Under the pieces are notes generated by a model, which saw only the letters and a list, made by a program, of their open reading frames with translations, had not been told where the DNA came from and did not search any database. The position numbers were made by a program, and so were the translations under genes. A stretch of DNA of 64,000 nt, from positions 124,001 through 188,000 of the forward strand of contig NZ_FOLB01000008.1 in the NCBI RefSeq assembly GCF_900112345.1, in the 5' to 3' direction. This DNA comes from Nocardioides terrae. Lineage in GTDB: Bacteria; Actinomycetota; Actinomycetes; Propionibacteriales; Nocardioidaceae. Of the stretch, positions 9,270-17,263 are shown piece by piece. Each line of letters opens with the position of its first letter. Positions within the stretch are counted from its first letter, which is position 1.

Positions 9270-9277
9270 GAGACGAC

Positions 9278-10267
9278 ATGACCACCATGATCGACCCGAC
9301 CGACGGCGTCGCGCCGGAGACCGGCGCCACCCCGCCTCCACGGTCCGGCCGCCTATCGATGTGGCGCCTGCTGCTGCGTGACCGGATGGCGACGGTCGCC
9401 CTCGTCGTCCTCGTCCTCATCGTGCTGTCCACCGTGGGTGGCTCACTGATCCTCGGGGACAAGTCCAACGACCAGGACCTCGCCAGGGGTGCGATCGCAC
9501 CCTTCTCGCTCGACCACGGCTGGCTCTACGTGCTGGGCAGCGACAAGCTCGGGCGGAGCATGATCGCCCGGATGGTGGTGGGCGGCCGTACGACGCTCGC
9601 CGTCGCGGTGCCCGCTGTCCTCATCTCGCTCGTGATCGGCTCACTGATCGGCATGTGGGCCGGCTACCACCGCGGCTGGCGAGAGACCGTCGCGATGCGG
9701 GTCGCCGACGTCATCATGAGCTTCCCGTCACTGCTGATGGCGGTGGTCGTGCTCTACGTGTTCTCCCCGAGCGCCAGCATGATCGTGGTCGTCCTGGCGA
9801 TCACCCGCATCCCGATCTACCTGCGCACCGCTCGCGCGGAGTCGGCGGAGCTGCAGAGCCGCACGTTCGTCGACGCCGCGCGGACCTTCGGCACCCGGCC
9901 GACGGCGATCATCCGCCGGCACGTCTTCCCGATCGTGCTGCCCACGCTGCTCACCGTCGCCACCCTCGACTTCTGCTACGTGATGCTGGCCGAGTCCTCG
10001 CTGAGCTTCCTCGGCATCGGCATCCAGCCCCCGGGAGTCAGCTGGGGCCTGATGGTGTCGCAGGGTCGCCAGTACCTCCAGACCGCGTGGTGGCTCTCGT
10101 TCTTCCCGGGCCTCGCGATCGTCGTCACCGCCGTGTGCTCGACGCTCCTGGCCTCGTGGGTCCGGATCGCCACCGACCCCTCCCAGCGCTGGCGTCTCAC
10201 GGTGCCGCGCAAGGCCGCCGCCCGTCGGCGCCGGCAGGCCCCGATCGTTGAAGGAGAAGTCTCGTGA
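9278..10267 (+). CDS. ABC transporter permease, DppC/OppC type
   Basis: A 329-residue partner permease. A cytoplasmic N-terminal tail precedes the first helix (TVALVVLVLIVLSTVGGSL), then GSDKLGRSMIARMVVGGR, the conserved DppC segment, and five further helices. The EAA loop is VDAARTFGTRPTAIIRRHVFP. AGGAG lies 8 bases before the ATG. Its stop overlaps the GTG of the next ATPase gene, so subunits are translationally coupled. Confidence 0.9.
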   Translation: MTTMIDPTDGVAPETGATPPPRSGRLSMWRLLLRDRMATVALVVLVLIVLSTVGGSLILGDKSNDQDLARGAIAPFSLDHGWLYVLGSDKLGRSMIARMVVGGRTTLAVAVPAVLISLVIGSLIGMWAGYHRGWRETVAMRVADVIMSFPSLLMAVVVLYVFSPSASMIVVVLAITRIPIYLRTARAESAELQSRTFVDAARTFGTRPTAIIRRHVFPIVLPTLLTVATLDFCYVMLAESSLSFLGIGIQPPGVSWGLMVSQGRQYLQTAWWLSFFPGLAIVVTAVCSTLLASWVRIATDPSQRWRLTVPRKAAARRRRQAPIVEGEVS

Positions 10268-11283
10268 CCGCCACCTCGCTCGATCTCGACGGCGCCACCC
10301 GACCGCGCGGCGACGTGGCGCTCGACGTCGAGAACCTCAGCGTCGACATCCGCACGCCGTTCGGCACCGTGCGTGCCGTCGACAGCGTCTCGTTCACCGC
10401 GCGCCGGGGCGAGACCGTCGCGCTCCTCGGCGAGTCCGGCTGTGGCAAGTCGCTGACCGCGACCTCGATCGTCGGTCTGGTCGACCCGGTGGTCGACATC
10501 GCCGACGGCGCCATCCGGCTCGACGGGGAGGACCTGATCGGGATGTCCCCCAAGCGGCGACGGGCCGCCGCCGGTCCCGAGCTCGCGATCGTCTTCCAGG
10601 ACGCCCTGACGGCGCTCAACCCGGTCTACACGGTGGGCACCCAGCTGGCCGAGCCGTTCCGGATCCACCGCGGCCTGTCGCGCAAGGAGGCGCGCGCCGA
10701 GGCGATCCGCCTGATGGAGCGGGTGGGCATCCCCGAGCCGGAGAGTCGCGTCGACTCCTATCCGCACCAGTTCTCGGGCGGCATGCGGCAGCGACTCCTG
10801 ATCGCGATCGCGGTGGCACTCTCGCCGGCCGTGCTGCTGGCCGACGAGCCGACGACCGCGCTGGACGTCACGGTCCAGGCGCAGATCATGAAGCTGCTGC
10901 GGGACCTCCGCGAGGAGCGGGACATGGCCGTCGTCCTGATCACCCACGACCTCGCCCTCGTCGCCGAGCAGGCCGACCGGGTCGTCGTGATGTACGCCGG
11001 CAACGTGGTCGAGTCCGGACCGGTGGACGCGGTCTTCAGCACGCCGAAGCACCCCTACACCAAGGGTCTGCTGGAGTCGGTGCCCGTCGCCGCCGAGCGT
11101 GGTGCGGACCTGAAGTCGATCGGTGGTGCGCCGCCGGAGCTCTCCGCCATCCCGTCGGCATGCGTCTACCAGGACCGCTGCCCGCTGGTGCGAGACATCT
11201 GCCGGACCGACCGCCCACCGCTGCGCGAGGTCGCCGAGGACCACGCCGCTGCCTGCCACTTCTCCGAAGAGGTGTCCCGATGA
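10264..11283 (+). CDS. ABC transporter ATPase, DppD/OppD type
   Basis: A 339-residue nucleotide-binding subunit starting at GTG 10264 after GAAGGAGAAG. Visible motifs are Walker A (GESGCGKS), Q-loop (VFQDALTALNP), signature (FSGGMRQR), Walker B (LLADEPTTALD) and the H-loop (ITHDLALV). The C-terminal oligopeptide-transporter extension has a cysteine cluster (CVYQDRCPLVRDIC and a late AACHF) typical of DppD/OppD, where it can hold an Fe-S cluster. It forms a heterodimer with the next gene product, which overlaps by ATGA. Confidence 0.9.
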   Translation: MTATSLDLDGATRPRGDVALDVENLSVDIRTPFGTVRAVDSVSFTARRGETVALLGESGCGKSLTATSIVGLVDPVVDIADGAIRLDGEDLIGMSPKRRRAAAGPELAIVFQDALTALNPVYTVGTQLAEPFRIHRGLSRKEARAEAIRLMERVGIPEPESRVDSYPHQFSGGMRQRLLIAIAVALSPAVLLADEPTTALDVTVQAQIMKLLRDLREERDMAVVLITHDLALVAEQADRVVVMYAGNVVESGPVDAVFSTPKHPYTKGLLESVPVAAERGADLKSIGGAPPELSAIPSACVYQDRCPLVRDICRTDRPPLREVAEDHAAACHFSEEVSR

Positions 11284-12293
11284 ACGACGGCTCCACCACC
11301 CACCAGCCACTGCTCTCCGTGCGGGACCTCACCAAGACCTTCTCGGTGCGGCACGCCGGCAAGACCAAGACGCTCCGCGCGCTCGACGGCGTGTCCCTCG
11401 AGCTGCACCGCGGGGAGACCCTCGGGCTGGTGGGGGAGTCCGGCTGCGGCAAGTCGACGCTGGCGCGCACGCTGCTCATGCTCGAGCGGCCCGACTCCGG
11501 CTCGATCAGCTTCGGCGGGGTCGACCCCCACGCCCTCAGCGGCAAGGACCTGCTCGACTTCCGCCGACGGGTCCAGATGGTCTTCCAGGACCCGTTCGCC
11601 TCGCTCAACGCACGGATGTCGGCGGGCGCCATCATCTCCGAGCCCTGGCGCACCCACCGGTCCTTGTACCCCAGCTCCCGGGACCGCGCCGCGCGGGTGC
11701 GCGAGCTCCTGCACCTCGTCGGTCTGCGCCCGAGCGACGCGGAGAAGTATCCGCAGGAGTTCTCCGGCGGCCAGCGCCAGCGGCTCGGCATCGCCCGTGC
11801 ACTGGCGCTGAACCCCGACCTCATCGTGTGCGACGAGCCGGTCTCCGCGCTCGACCTGTCGGTCCAGGCGCAGGTGCTCAACCTGCTCAACGACCTGCAG
11901 CAGGAGCTCGGAGTCGCCTACCTCTTCATCTCCCACGACCTCTCGGTCGTGCGTCATGTCGCCGACCGGGTCGCGGTGATGTACCTCGGTCGCGTGGTCG
12001 AGGGCGGCGCCACGGAGCCGACGTTCGACGAGCCGCTCCACCCCTACACGAGCGCGCTGATGTCGGCGGCCCCCTCGCTGGACCGGGCCGGCAAGAGGGA
12101 GCAGATCATCCTCGAGGGCGAGATCCCCTCACCGATCAACCCGCCGTCGGGCTGCCGGTTCCGGACCCGCTGCTGGCGCGCCACCGAGGAGTGCGCCACC
12201 GTGACGCCGCCGCTGGTGCACGACGACGCCGCGCCGGGCCACACCGCCGAGTGCTTCCACCCGCTCCAGCCCGCCGCCGCAGCGGCCTCGTGA
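11280..12293 (+). CDS. ABC transporter ATPase, DppF/OppF type
   Basis: A 337-residue second ATPase with Walker A (GESGCGKST), Q-loop (VFQDPFASLNARM), signature (FSGGQRQR), Walker B (LIVCDEPVSALD) and H-loop (ISHDLSVVRH). The C-terminal extension again contains a cysteine set (CRFRTRCWRATEEC). The ATG at 11280 overlaps the previous stop, and an alternative reading from 10248 is out of frame with the DppD gene. It completes a five-gene importer. Its own stop overlaps the GTG of the TauE-like gene. Confidence 0.9.
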   Translation: MNDGSTTHQPLLSVRDLTKTFSVRHAGKTKTLRALDGVSLELHRGETLGLVGESGCGKSTLARTLLMLERPDSGSISFGGVDPHALSGKDLLDFRRRVQMVFQDPFASLNARMSAGAIISEPWRTHRSLYPSSRDRAARVRELLHLVGLRPSDAEKYPQEFSGGQRQRLGIARALALNPDLIVCDEPVSALDLSVQAQVLNLLNDLQQELGVAYLFISHDLSVVRHVADRVAVMYLGRVVEGGATEPTFDEPLHPYTSALMSAAPSLDRAGKREQIILEGEIPSPINPPSGCRFRTRCWRATEECATVTPPLVHDDAAPGHTAECFHPLQPAAAAAS

Positions 12294-13024
12294 GTGGGCT
12301 GACGCCGGCCGGCTTCGTCGTCATCGCGATCGCGGTGCTGCTCGCCGCTGCACTGCAGGCCTCCATCGGGTTCGGCATGGGGATGCTGGCGGCGCCGGTC
12401 GTCGCGCTCGTCGACGCGTCGCTGATCCCCGCCACGCTGTTGTTCGTCGCGCTGCTGGTGACGTCGACGACCGCACTCATCGAGCGCCGGCACCTCGACC
12501 TGCGTGGCACGGGCTGGGCGATCGTGGGGCGCATCCCGGGCAGCGTGGCCGGGGCGGCGATGGTCGCCGTCCTGCCGCAGCGCGCCCTGGCGCTGATGCT
12601 CGCCGCCGTGGTCCTCCTGGGCGCCGGCTTCACCATCCTGGGCTGGGCGCCGCGGCCCGTGCGACCGACGCTGGTGCTCGCCGGCGCGGCCTCGGGCCTG
12701 CTCGGCACGGCGACGTCGATCGGCGGGCCACCGATGGCGCTGGTCTGGCAGGGCAAGTCCGGGCCCGGACTGCGCGGCTCCATGAACGGCTTCGGCCTGT
12801 TCGGCGGGATCCTGTCCCTGGCGCTGCTGACGTCCTCGGGGTCGGTCTCGCGCGGCTCCTGGGAGGTGGCGCTCGCGCTGGTGCCGGTGTCGCTGCTGGG
12901 CCTGTGGCTCTCCCGCCACGTGAACCACCTGCTCGACGCCCGTCGCCTGCGCGGCACCGTCATCGGTGTCTCGTGCTTCGGCGCGCTGATCCTGATCGGG
13001 CAGCAGCTGGTCGGGCTGGCCTGA
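12290..13024 (+). CDS. Sulfite exporter TauE/SafE-family membrane protein
   Basis: A 244-residue polytopic protein with about seven to eight hydrophobic helices. The glycine-rich ASIGFGMGMLAAPVVALVD near residue 20 and GTATSIGGPPMALV near 140 are the duplicated signature of the TauE/SafE family (DUF81). It starts at GTG 12290 overlapping the ATPase stop. The family moves small organic or inorganic anions such as sulfite, sulfoacetate and taurine breakdown products. In this operon it may export or import a small carboxylate, but this is inference. It converges on the next gene with 8 bases between. Confidence 0.82.
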   Translation: MSGLTPAGFVVIAIAVLLAAALQASIGFGMGMLAAPVVALVDASLIPATLLFVALLVTSTTALIERRHLDLRGTGWAIVGRIPGSVAGAAMVAVLPQRALALMLAAVVLLGAGFTILGWAPRPVRPTLVLAGAASGLLGTATSIGGPPMALVWQGKSGPGLRGSMNGFGLFGGILSLALLTSSGSVSRGSWEVALALVPVSLLGLWLSRHVNHLLDARRLRGTVIGVSCFGALILIGQQLVGLA

Positions 13025-13032
13025 CCGGCCGG

Positions 13033-13995
13033 CTACGAGCGCACCGGTGTCAGCACGGCACCGGTGCTCAGGAACGCCTCGAGGTTGGCCAGGACCGACC
13101 GAGCGATCGCCTCCCGGGTCTCGACCGTGCCGCTGCCCAGGTGGGGGAGCAGGACGACGTTGTCGAGGGCGAGCAGGCCCTCGGGGACCTGCGGCTCCCG
13201 CTCGAACACGTCGAGGGCGGCGCCGCCGAGCCTTCCGTCGGCGAGCATGGCCACCATCAGCTCCTCGTCGACGACCGAGGCGCGTGCGATGTTGACCAGG
13301 AACCCGTGCGGTCCCAGGGCGTCGAGCACCGAGCGGTCGACGAGCCGGCTCGTCCCGGCACCACCGGTCGCCGCGACCACGAGTAAGTCGGCCTCGCGGG
13401 CCAGCTCGACGACGGAGTCGGCGTAGCGGTAGGGCACATCGTCGCGGGCACTCCGGTTGTGATAGCTGAGCGCCACGTCGAACCCCTCGAGGCGGCGTGC
13501 GATCGCTCGGCCGATCCGCCCGAGACCGAGGATGCCGACGCGGGCGCCGGTCACCTTGCGGGTCAACGGGTAGCTCTCGCCCGACGCCCAGGCGCCTCGG
13601 CGTACGAACCGGTCGGCTGCCGAGATCCCTCGCATGACGTCGAGGAGCATGGCGACGGCAGCATCGGCGACGCAGTCGGTGAGGACGTCAGGGGTGTTCG
13701 CCACCTGGATGCCGGCCGCGGCCGCATGGGCGAGGTCGGTGCGCTCGACGCCCACCCCGTGGTTGATGACGGCGCGCAGCCGCGGCAGCGCCCGCATCAT
13801 GTCGCCCGGCGCGCCGGTCCGGCCGGAGACGACGAGGACCTCGGCGTCGGCGTGCGTGGCGAGGAAGCTCTCCCGGCGCTCGTCATCGGGAACCGCGAGA
13901 GCGCCGTAGTCGCGGTCGAGCCGCGCGACCAGGTCGGGCTTGAACCAGCCGGACCGGAGCACCCGGGCGCTCGCGGCGGGAACGTCGGCACCCAT
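13033..13995 (-). CDS. D-isomer-specific 2-hydroxyacid dehydrogenase (second copy)
   Basis: A 320-residue NAD(P)-dependent dehydrogenase with GILGLGRIG, catalytic Arg in NIARASVVDE, Glu in EREP and His in LLPHLGS. It shares long near-identical stretches with the product of 1614-2564 ([31 protein letters not shown]), so it looks like a paralogue from a local duplication. The ATG at 13995 shares one base with the upstream stop. It is a probable 2-oxoacid reductase acting in the pathway of the adjacent enolase-superfamily dehydratase. The exact substrate is unknown. Confidence 0.9.
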   Translation of the reverse strand: MGADVPAASARVLRSGWFKPDLVARLDRDYGALAVPDDERRESFLATHADAEVLVVSGRTGAPGDMMRALPRLRAVINHGVGVERTDLAHAAAAGIQVANTPDVLTDCVADAAVAMLLDVMRGISAADRFVRRGAWASGESYPLTRKVTGARVGILGLGRIGRAIARRLEGFDVALSYHNRSARDDVPYRYADSVVELAREADLLVVAATGGAGTSRLVDRSVLDALGPHGFLVNIARASVVDEELMVAMLADGRLGGAALDVFEREPQVPEGLLALDNVVLLPHLGSGTVETREAIARSVLANLEAFLSTGAVLTPVRS

Positions 13996-14978
13996 CAGCG
14001 CACCACGTTGCGCAGCGGCTGGCCGGACGCCAGCGCGTCGACGTTGTCCGTGATGTCCCGCGCCCGGCCGGCGAAGACCTCCTCGGTGTGCCCGGACTGG
14101 TGCGGCGTGAGCACGACGTTGTCGAAGTGGGAGAAGTCCAGCGTGGAGGGCGGTGGGCGGTCCGCGTCGCGAGGGTTGCGCCACCACACGTCGAGGCCGG
14201 CGCCTGCGATGGTTCCGCGGGTGAGCGCGTCGTGCAGGGCCTGCTCGTCGACGACCGCGCCCCGGCTGACGTTGATCAGCAGCGCGTCCGGTCGCATCCG
14301 CGCCAGCGCGGTCGCGTCGATGAGGCCGCGGGTCGACTCGTCCAGCGGCACGGTCACCACCACCACGTCGGAGGTCGCGAGCAGCTCGGGCAGGTCCGCC
14401 TCGCCCCCGACCCAGTCCAGGGTGACGCCCGGCGGCGGGGCGGCGGCCGGGTTGCGCCGTACGGCGCGCACGCGCATGCCGAGAGCGCTCGCTGTCCGCG
14501 CCACCGTCGCGCCGATCTCGCCCAGCCCGATCACGCCGAGCGAGCTTCCGGCGACGACGCCGCCGAACGGGTGCCCGGAGTCGACGATGACGTTGCTCCA
14601 CACGCCCGCGCGCATCTCGCGGTCCGAGCGCAGCACGTGGCGGCGCAGCATCATCGTCACCATGAGGACGTGCTCGGCGATCGAGCGGCCGTGGTGGAAG
14701 GTGTTCGCGACCTGGACGCCGGGCGGCAGGGCATCCATGGCCACCTTGTCGAAGCCGGCGCCCGTGACGTGCACCAGCCGCAGCCGCGGCATCGAGCCGA
14801 GAAGGGCGGCCGGCGCGGAGGAGCAGACCAGGACCTCGGCGGTGCTGGCCGCGGCGCTCAGTGCGGGGTCGTCGCCGAACGCGAAGGTCCAGTGGTGAGG
14901 ACTGGACCCCTCGCGCGTCAGGACTTCCGCGAAGCGGCCCATGATCGGCTCGGTGACGAGCACCTCGACGAGGGTCAC
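13995..14978 (-). CDS. D-isomer-specific 2-hydroxyacid dehydrogenase (third, divergent)
   Basis: A 327-residue family member clearly different from its neighbour: dinucleotide motif GVIGLGEIG, catalytic Arg in NVSRGAVVDE and His in LTPHQSGHT. The usual Glu position is replaced by a WWRNPRDADRPPP segment, so the acid is not obvious; this variant is seen in phosphoglycerate-dehydrogenase-like proteins of unknown substrate. The start is GTG at 14978, overlapping the enolase-gene stop (GTGA). Two dissimilar hydroxyacid dehydrogenases in one operon suggest two successive or stereochemically different reductions. Confidence 0.85.
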   Translation of the reverse strand: MTLVEVLVTEPIMGRFAEVLTREGSSPHHWTFAFGDDPALSAAASTAEVLVCSSAPAALLGSMPRLRLVHVTGAGFDKVAMDALPPGVQVANTFHHGRSIAEHVLMVTMMLRRHVLRSDREMRAGVWSNVIVDSGHPFGGVVAGSSLGVIGLGEIGATVARTASALGMRVRAVRRNPAAAPPPGVTLDWVGGEADLPELLATSDVVVVTVPLDESTRGLIDATALARMRPDALLINVSRGAVVDEQALHDALTRGTIAGAGLDVWWRNPRDADRPPPSTLDFSHFDNVVLTPHQSGHTEEVFAGRARDITDNVDALASGQPLRNVVR

Positions 14979-16258
14979 CAGCGCTCCGCGGACGGGTCGA
15001 AGTCAGGCTCGAAGCGGCGCATGTAGCCGGTGTCGTCACGCTCCCGGAGCCCGCAGTGCAGGTACTGCTCGTGGAGGCGGGCCAGCCGGTCCGGGTCGAG
15101 CTCGATGCCGAGGCCCGGCGCTGTCGGGACGGTCACGGCGCCGTCGCTGAAGACCAGCGAGCCCGGCACCACGACGTCGTCCTCGGGATCCTTCCAGGGC
15201 CAGTGCGTGTCGCAGGCGTAGTCGAGGGTCGGGGTCGCAGCGGCGAGATGGGTCATCGCTGCGAGGCTGATGCCCAGGTGGCTGTTGGAGTGCATGGACA
15301 GCCCCATGCCCCACGTCGCGCAGATGGTGCCGAGGGTCTGGGAGCGACGTAGGCCGCCCCAGAAGTGGTGGTCGGACAGGACGACCTGCACGGCGTCCTG
15401 GGCGACTGCGGGCGGCAGGTGCTCGAAGGAGACCACCGCCATGTTCGTGGCGAGCGGCATCGGCACCTCTCGCGCCACCGCGGCCATGTGGTCGATGCCC
15501 TTCGTCGGGTCCTCGAGGTACTCGAGGATGTCGGCCAGCTCGGTGCCGACCTTGATCGAGGTCGGCACCGTCCAGGCTGTGTTCGGGTCGAGCCTCAGCG
15601 GGTGGTCGGGGAAGGCGGCGCGGAGCGCACGGATCGCCTCGATCTCCTCCTCGGGCGGACGCACTCCGCCCTTGAGCTTGATCGCGGAGAAGCCGTAGTC
15701 GTCGATGATGCGGCGCGCTTGCGTGACCAGGCCCGCAGGGTCGAGCGCCGCGCCCCACTCGTCCTCGGCCTCGCCGGGGTGGCCTGCCCACTTGTAGAAC
15801 AGGTAGGCCGAGTAGTCGACCCTGTCGCGGACCGCTCCTCCGAGCAGCTCGCTGACGGGCACGCCGATCAGCTTTCCCTGCACGTCGAGGGCCGCGACCT
15901 CGAAGGGTGACAGCACGCGGTCGGCGGCGGAGGAGTTCATGACCATGCCGCCCATGCCGTGTCCACCGACGCCGTCGTCGGCGGTGAGCGAGGCGACGAC
16001 CGCGCGCATCATCGCGTTGAGGTCGAAGATGTCGACACCGACGAGCAGCTCGGCAGCACGCTCGAGCCGTCGCAGGTGCGGGAGGTCGCCGTAGGACTCC
16101 CCGAGCCCGGCGGTCCCGTCCGCGGTGACGACCTCGACGATGCTCCGCAGGGCGAACGGCTCGTGCGCGCCCACGGTGTTGAGCAGCGGCTTGTCTCGGA
16201 AGGCCACCGGAGTGACCCGGACACCGGTGATCGGATGGGCGGCGTGGTCGGCGGGCAT
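14975..16258 (-). CDS. Enolase-superfamily sugar-acid dehydratase (second, GlucD-like)
   Basis: A 427-residue protein with the GlucD-subgroup active site: Lys194-x-Lys196 (IKLKGG), Asp224 (LDPNTAW), Glu249 (LEDP), Asn272 (ATNM), Asp296 (DHHFW) and His323 (MHSNSH). The ATG at 16258 is preferred over a TTG at 16294 because the TTG lies beyond a 16-bp palindrome that would fall inside the coding region. It differs from the first dehydratase in the specificity loops (an insert around residues 95-110 and a shorter N-terminus), so a different acid sugar is likely. It is the first gene of a three-gene overlapping operon. Confidence 0.86.
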   Translation of the reverse strand: MPADHAAHPITGVRVTPVAFRDKPLLNTVGAHEPFALRSIVEVVTADGTAGLGESYGDLPHLRRLERAAELLVGVDIFDLNAMMRAVVASLTADDGVGGHGMGGMVMNSSAADRVLSPFEVAALDVQGKLIGVPVSELLGGAVRDRVDYSAYLFYKWAGHPGEAEDEWGAALDPAGLVTQARRIIDDYGFSAIKLKGGVRPPEEEIEAIRALRAAFPDHPLRLDPNTAWTVPTSIKVGTELADILEYLEDPTKGIDHMAAVAREVPMPLATNMAVVSFEHLPPAVAQDAVQVVLSDHHFWGGLRRSQTLGTICATWGMGLSMHSNSHLGISLAAMTHLAAATPTLDYACDTHWPWKDPEDDVVVPGSLVFSDGAVTVPTAPGLGIELDPDRLARLHEQYLHCGLRERDDTGYMRRFEPDFDPSAERW

Positions 16259-16276
16259 GTCCCCATCATGGCACCC

Positions 16277-16292
16277 GTCTACGACTGTAGAC
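16277..16292. promoter_or_regulatory. Perfect palindrome, candidate operator of the second dehydratase operon
   Basis: GTCTAC, 4 bases (GACT), then GTAGAC form a perfect 6-bp inverted repeat, 18 bp upstream of the dehydratase ATG and just downstream of the IclR gene. The form resembles GntR-type operators more than typical IclR sites. No GntR gene is in the window, so a regulator elsewhere or the local IclR is possible. Confidence 0.5.
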
Positions 16293-16312
16293 AAGAGCCA
16301 CTGATGAAGATG

Positions 16313-17140
16313 TCAGGACCAGGCGATACGACTCTCGAGCGGGGCGACGACGCGTGTGATCCGGTCGCTGGCGTTGCGGAGCATCGCCACGATCTCCTGT
16401 TCGCGCTCGGGGGAGAGCCGGGCGACGGGGATCGAGGCGCTGATGGCGTCGGTGGCGGGATGGGCGTACGGGAGCGCGACGGCGAAGCAGCGCAGACCGA
16501 GTGTGTTCTCCTCGTTGTCCACCGCGTAGCCGCGCTCGCGGACGATCTCGATGTCGGCCTGCAGGGCCTTCCGATCGGTGAGCGTGTTCGGCGTCAGCGG
16601 GCTCAGCGTGTCCGGTAGGTGCCGCTCGAAGTCGTCAGTGGGCTGCGCGGCGAGGATGGCCTTCCCCAGCGAGGTCGCGTAGGCCGGCAGGCGACGGCCC
16701 ACCCGGCTGTAGGGGCGCAGGTACTGCGAGGACTCCCGGGTCGCGAGGTACACGACGTCCTGGGCGTCGAGGCGGCCGAGGTGGAAGGTCTCGTCGGTCT
16801 GCTCCCGCAGCTCATCGAGGAACGGCGTGACGAGCGGCAGGTAGGGGTCGGTGTCGAGATAGGTCGTGCCCGCGAGCAGGGCGCGGATGCCGATCCCATA
16901 GAGGGTCCCCGAGGAGTCGGCGCGGACCCACCCGTAGGTCACCAGCGTGCGCAGGAGCGCGTGCAGGCTGCTGCGGGGCACGCCGAGGGCCTCGCTCAGC
17001 TCGCGCAGCCGGACGGGCTTGTTCTGCCGGGCGGCGAGGAACTCCAGGATCTCCACCGTGCGCGCGGCCGACTTCACCTCACGGACGCCACCTGTGGTGA
17101 TCGGCGGTTCGGTGGTGTCGTTGTCGATCGACGACGTCAC
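16313..17140 (-). CDS. IclR-family transcriptional regulator
   Basis: A protein of 275 residues if started at GTG 17140. This start is chosen because GGGAG lies 7 bases upstream; an ATG at 17179 would add 13 residues. The winged helix-turn-helix is at about 25-85 (LRELSEALGVPRSSLHALLRTL). The C-terminal effector domain holds the IclR signatures TSLGKAILAA and GYAVDNEENTLGLRCFAVAL. IclR proteins commonly govern sugar-acid and aromatic-acid catabolism, matching the context. It is divergent from the SDR gene and is the only local regulator among the sugar-acid genes, so it may control both sugar-acid operons. Confidence 0.88.
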   Translation of the reverse strand: MTSSIDNDTTEPPITTGGVREVKSAARTVEILEFLAARQNKPVRLRELSEALGVPRSSLHALLRTLVTYGWVRADSSGTLYGIGIRALLAGTTYLDTDPYLPLVTPFLDELREQTDETFHLGRLDAQDVVYLATRESSQYLRPYSRVGRRLPAYATSLGKAILAAQPTDDFERHLPDTLSPLTPNTLTDRKALQADIEIVRERGYAVDNEENTLGLRCFAVALPYAHPATDAISASIPVARLSPEREQEIVAMLRNASDRITRVVAPLESRIAWS

Positions 17141-17204
17141 GGCGGGCTCCCTGTCTGTTAGGCGATGTTGCGGCAGCATATCCTCGCATGCAGCAGCGCG
17201 TTCA

Positions 17205-17216
17205 CATATGTATATG
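17205..17216. promoter_or_regulatory. AT-rich palindrome between the IclR and SDR genes
   Basis: CATAT, GT, ATATG form a 5-bp inverted repeat in the divergent control region (17141-17263). A related sequence occurs at 6560-6572 in front of the importer and kdgD operons. A shared IclR site is the simplest explanation; overlap with a -10 element cannot be excluded. Confidence 0.35.
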
Positions 17217-17263
17217 CGCGCCCTGCATCGTGTTCAAGGAAAAGTCTTTGCTATCGTTCTATC

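Noticed and set aside
15036..15791. Arg/Pro-rich open frame inside the second dehydratase
   Set aside because: It is a shadow of the dehydratase in another frame, with composition typical of GC-rich non-coding frames. Many similar shadows occur opposite gdh2, the mce genes and ribosomal genes.
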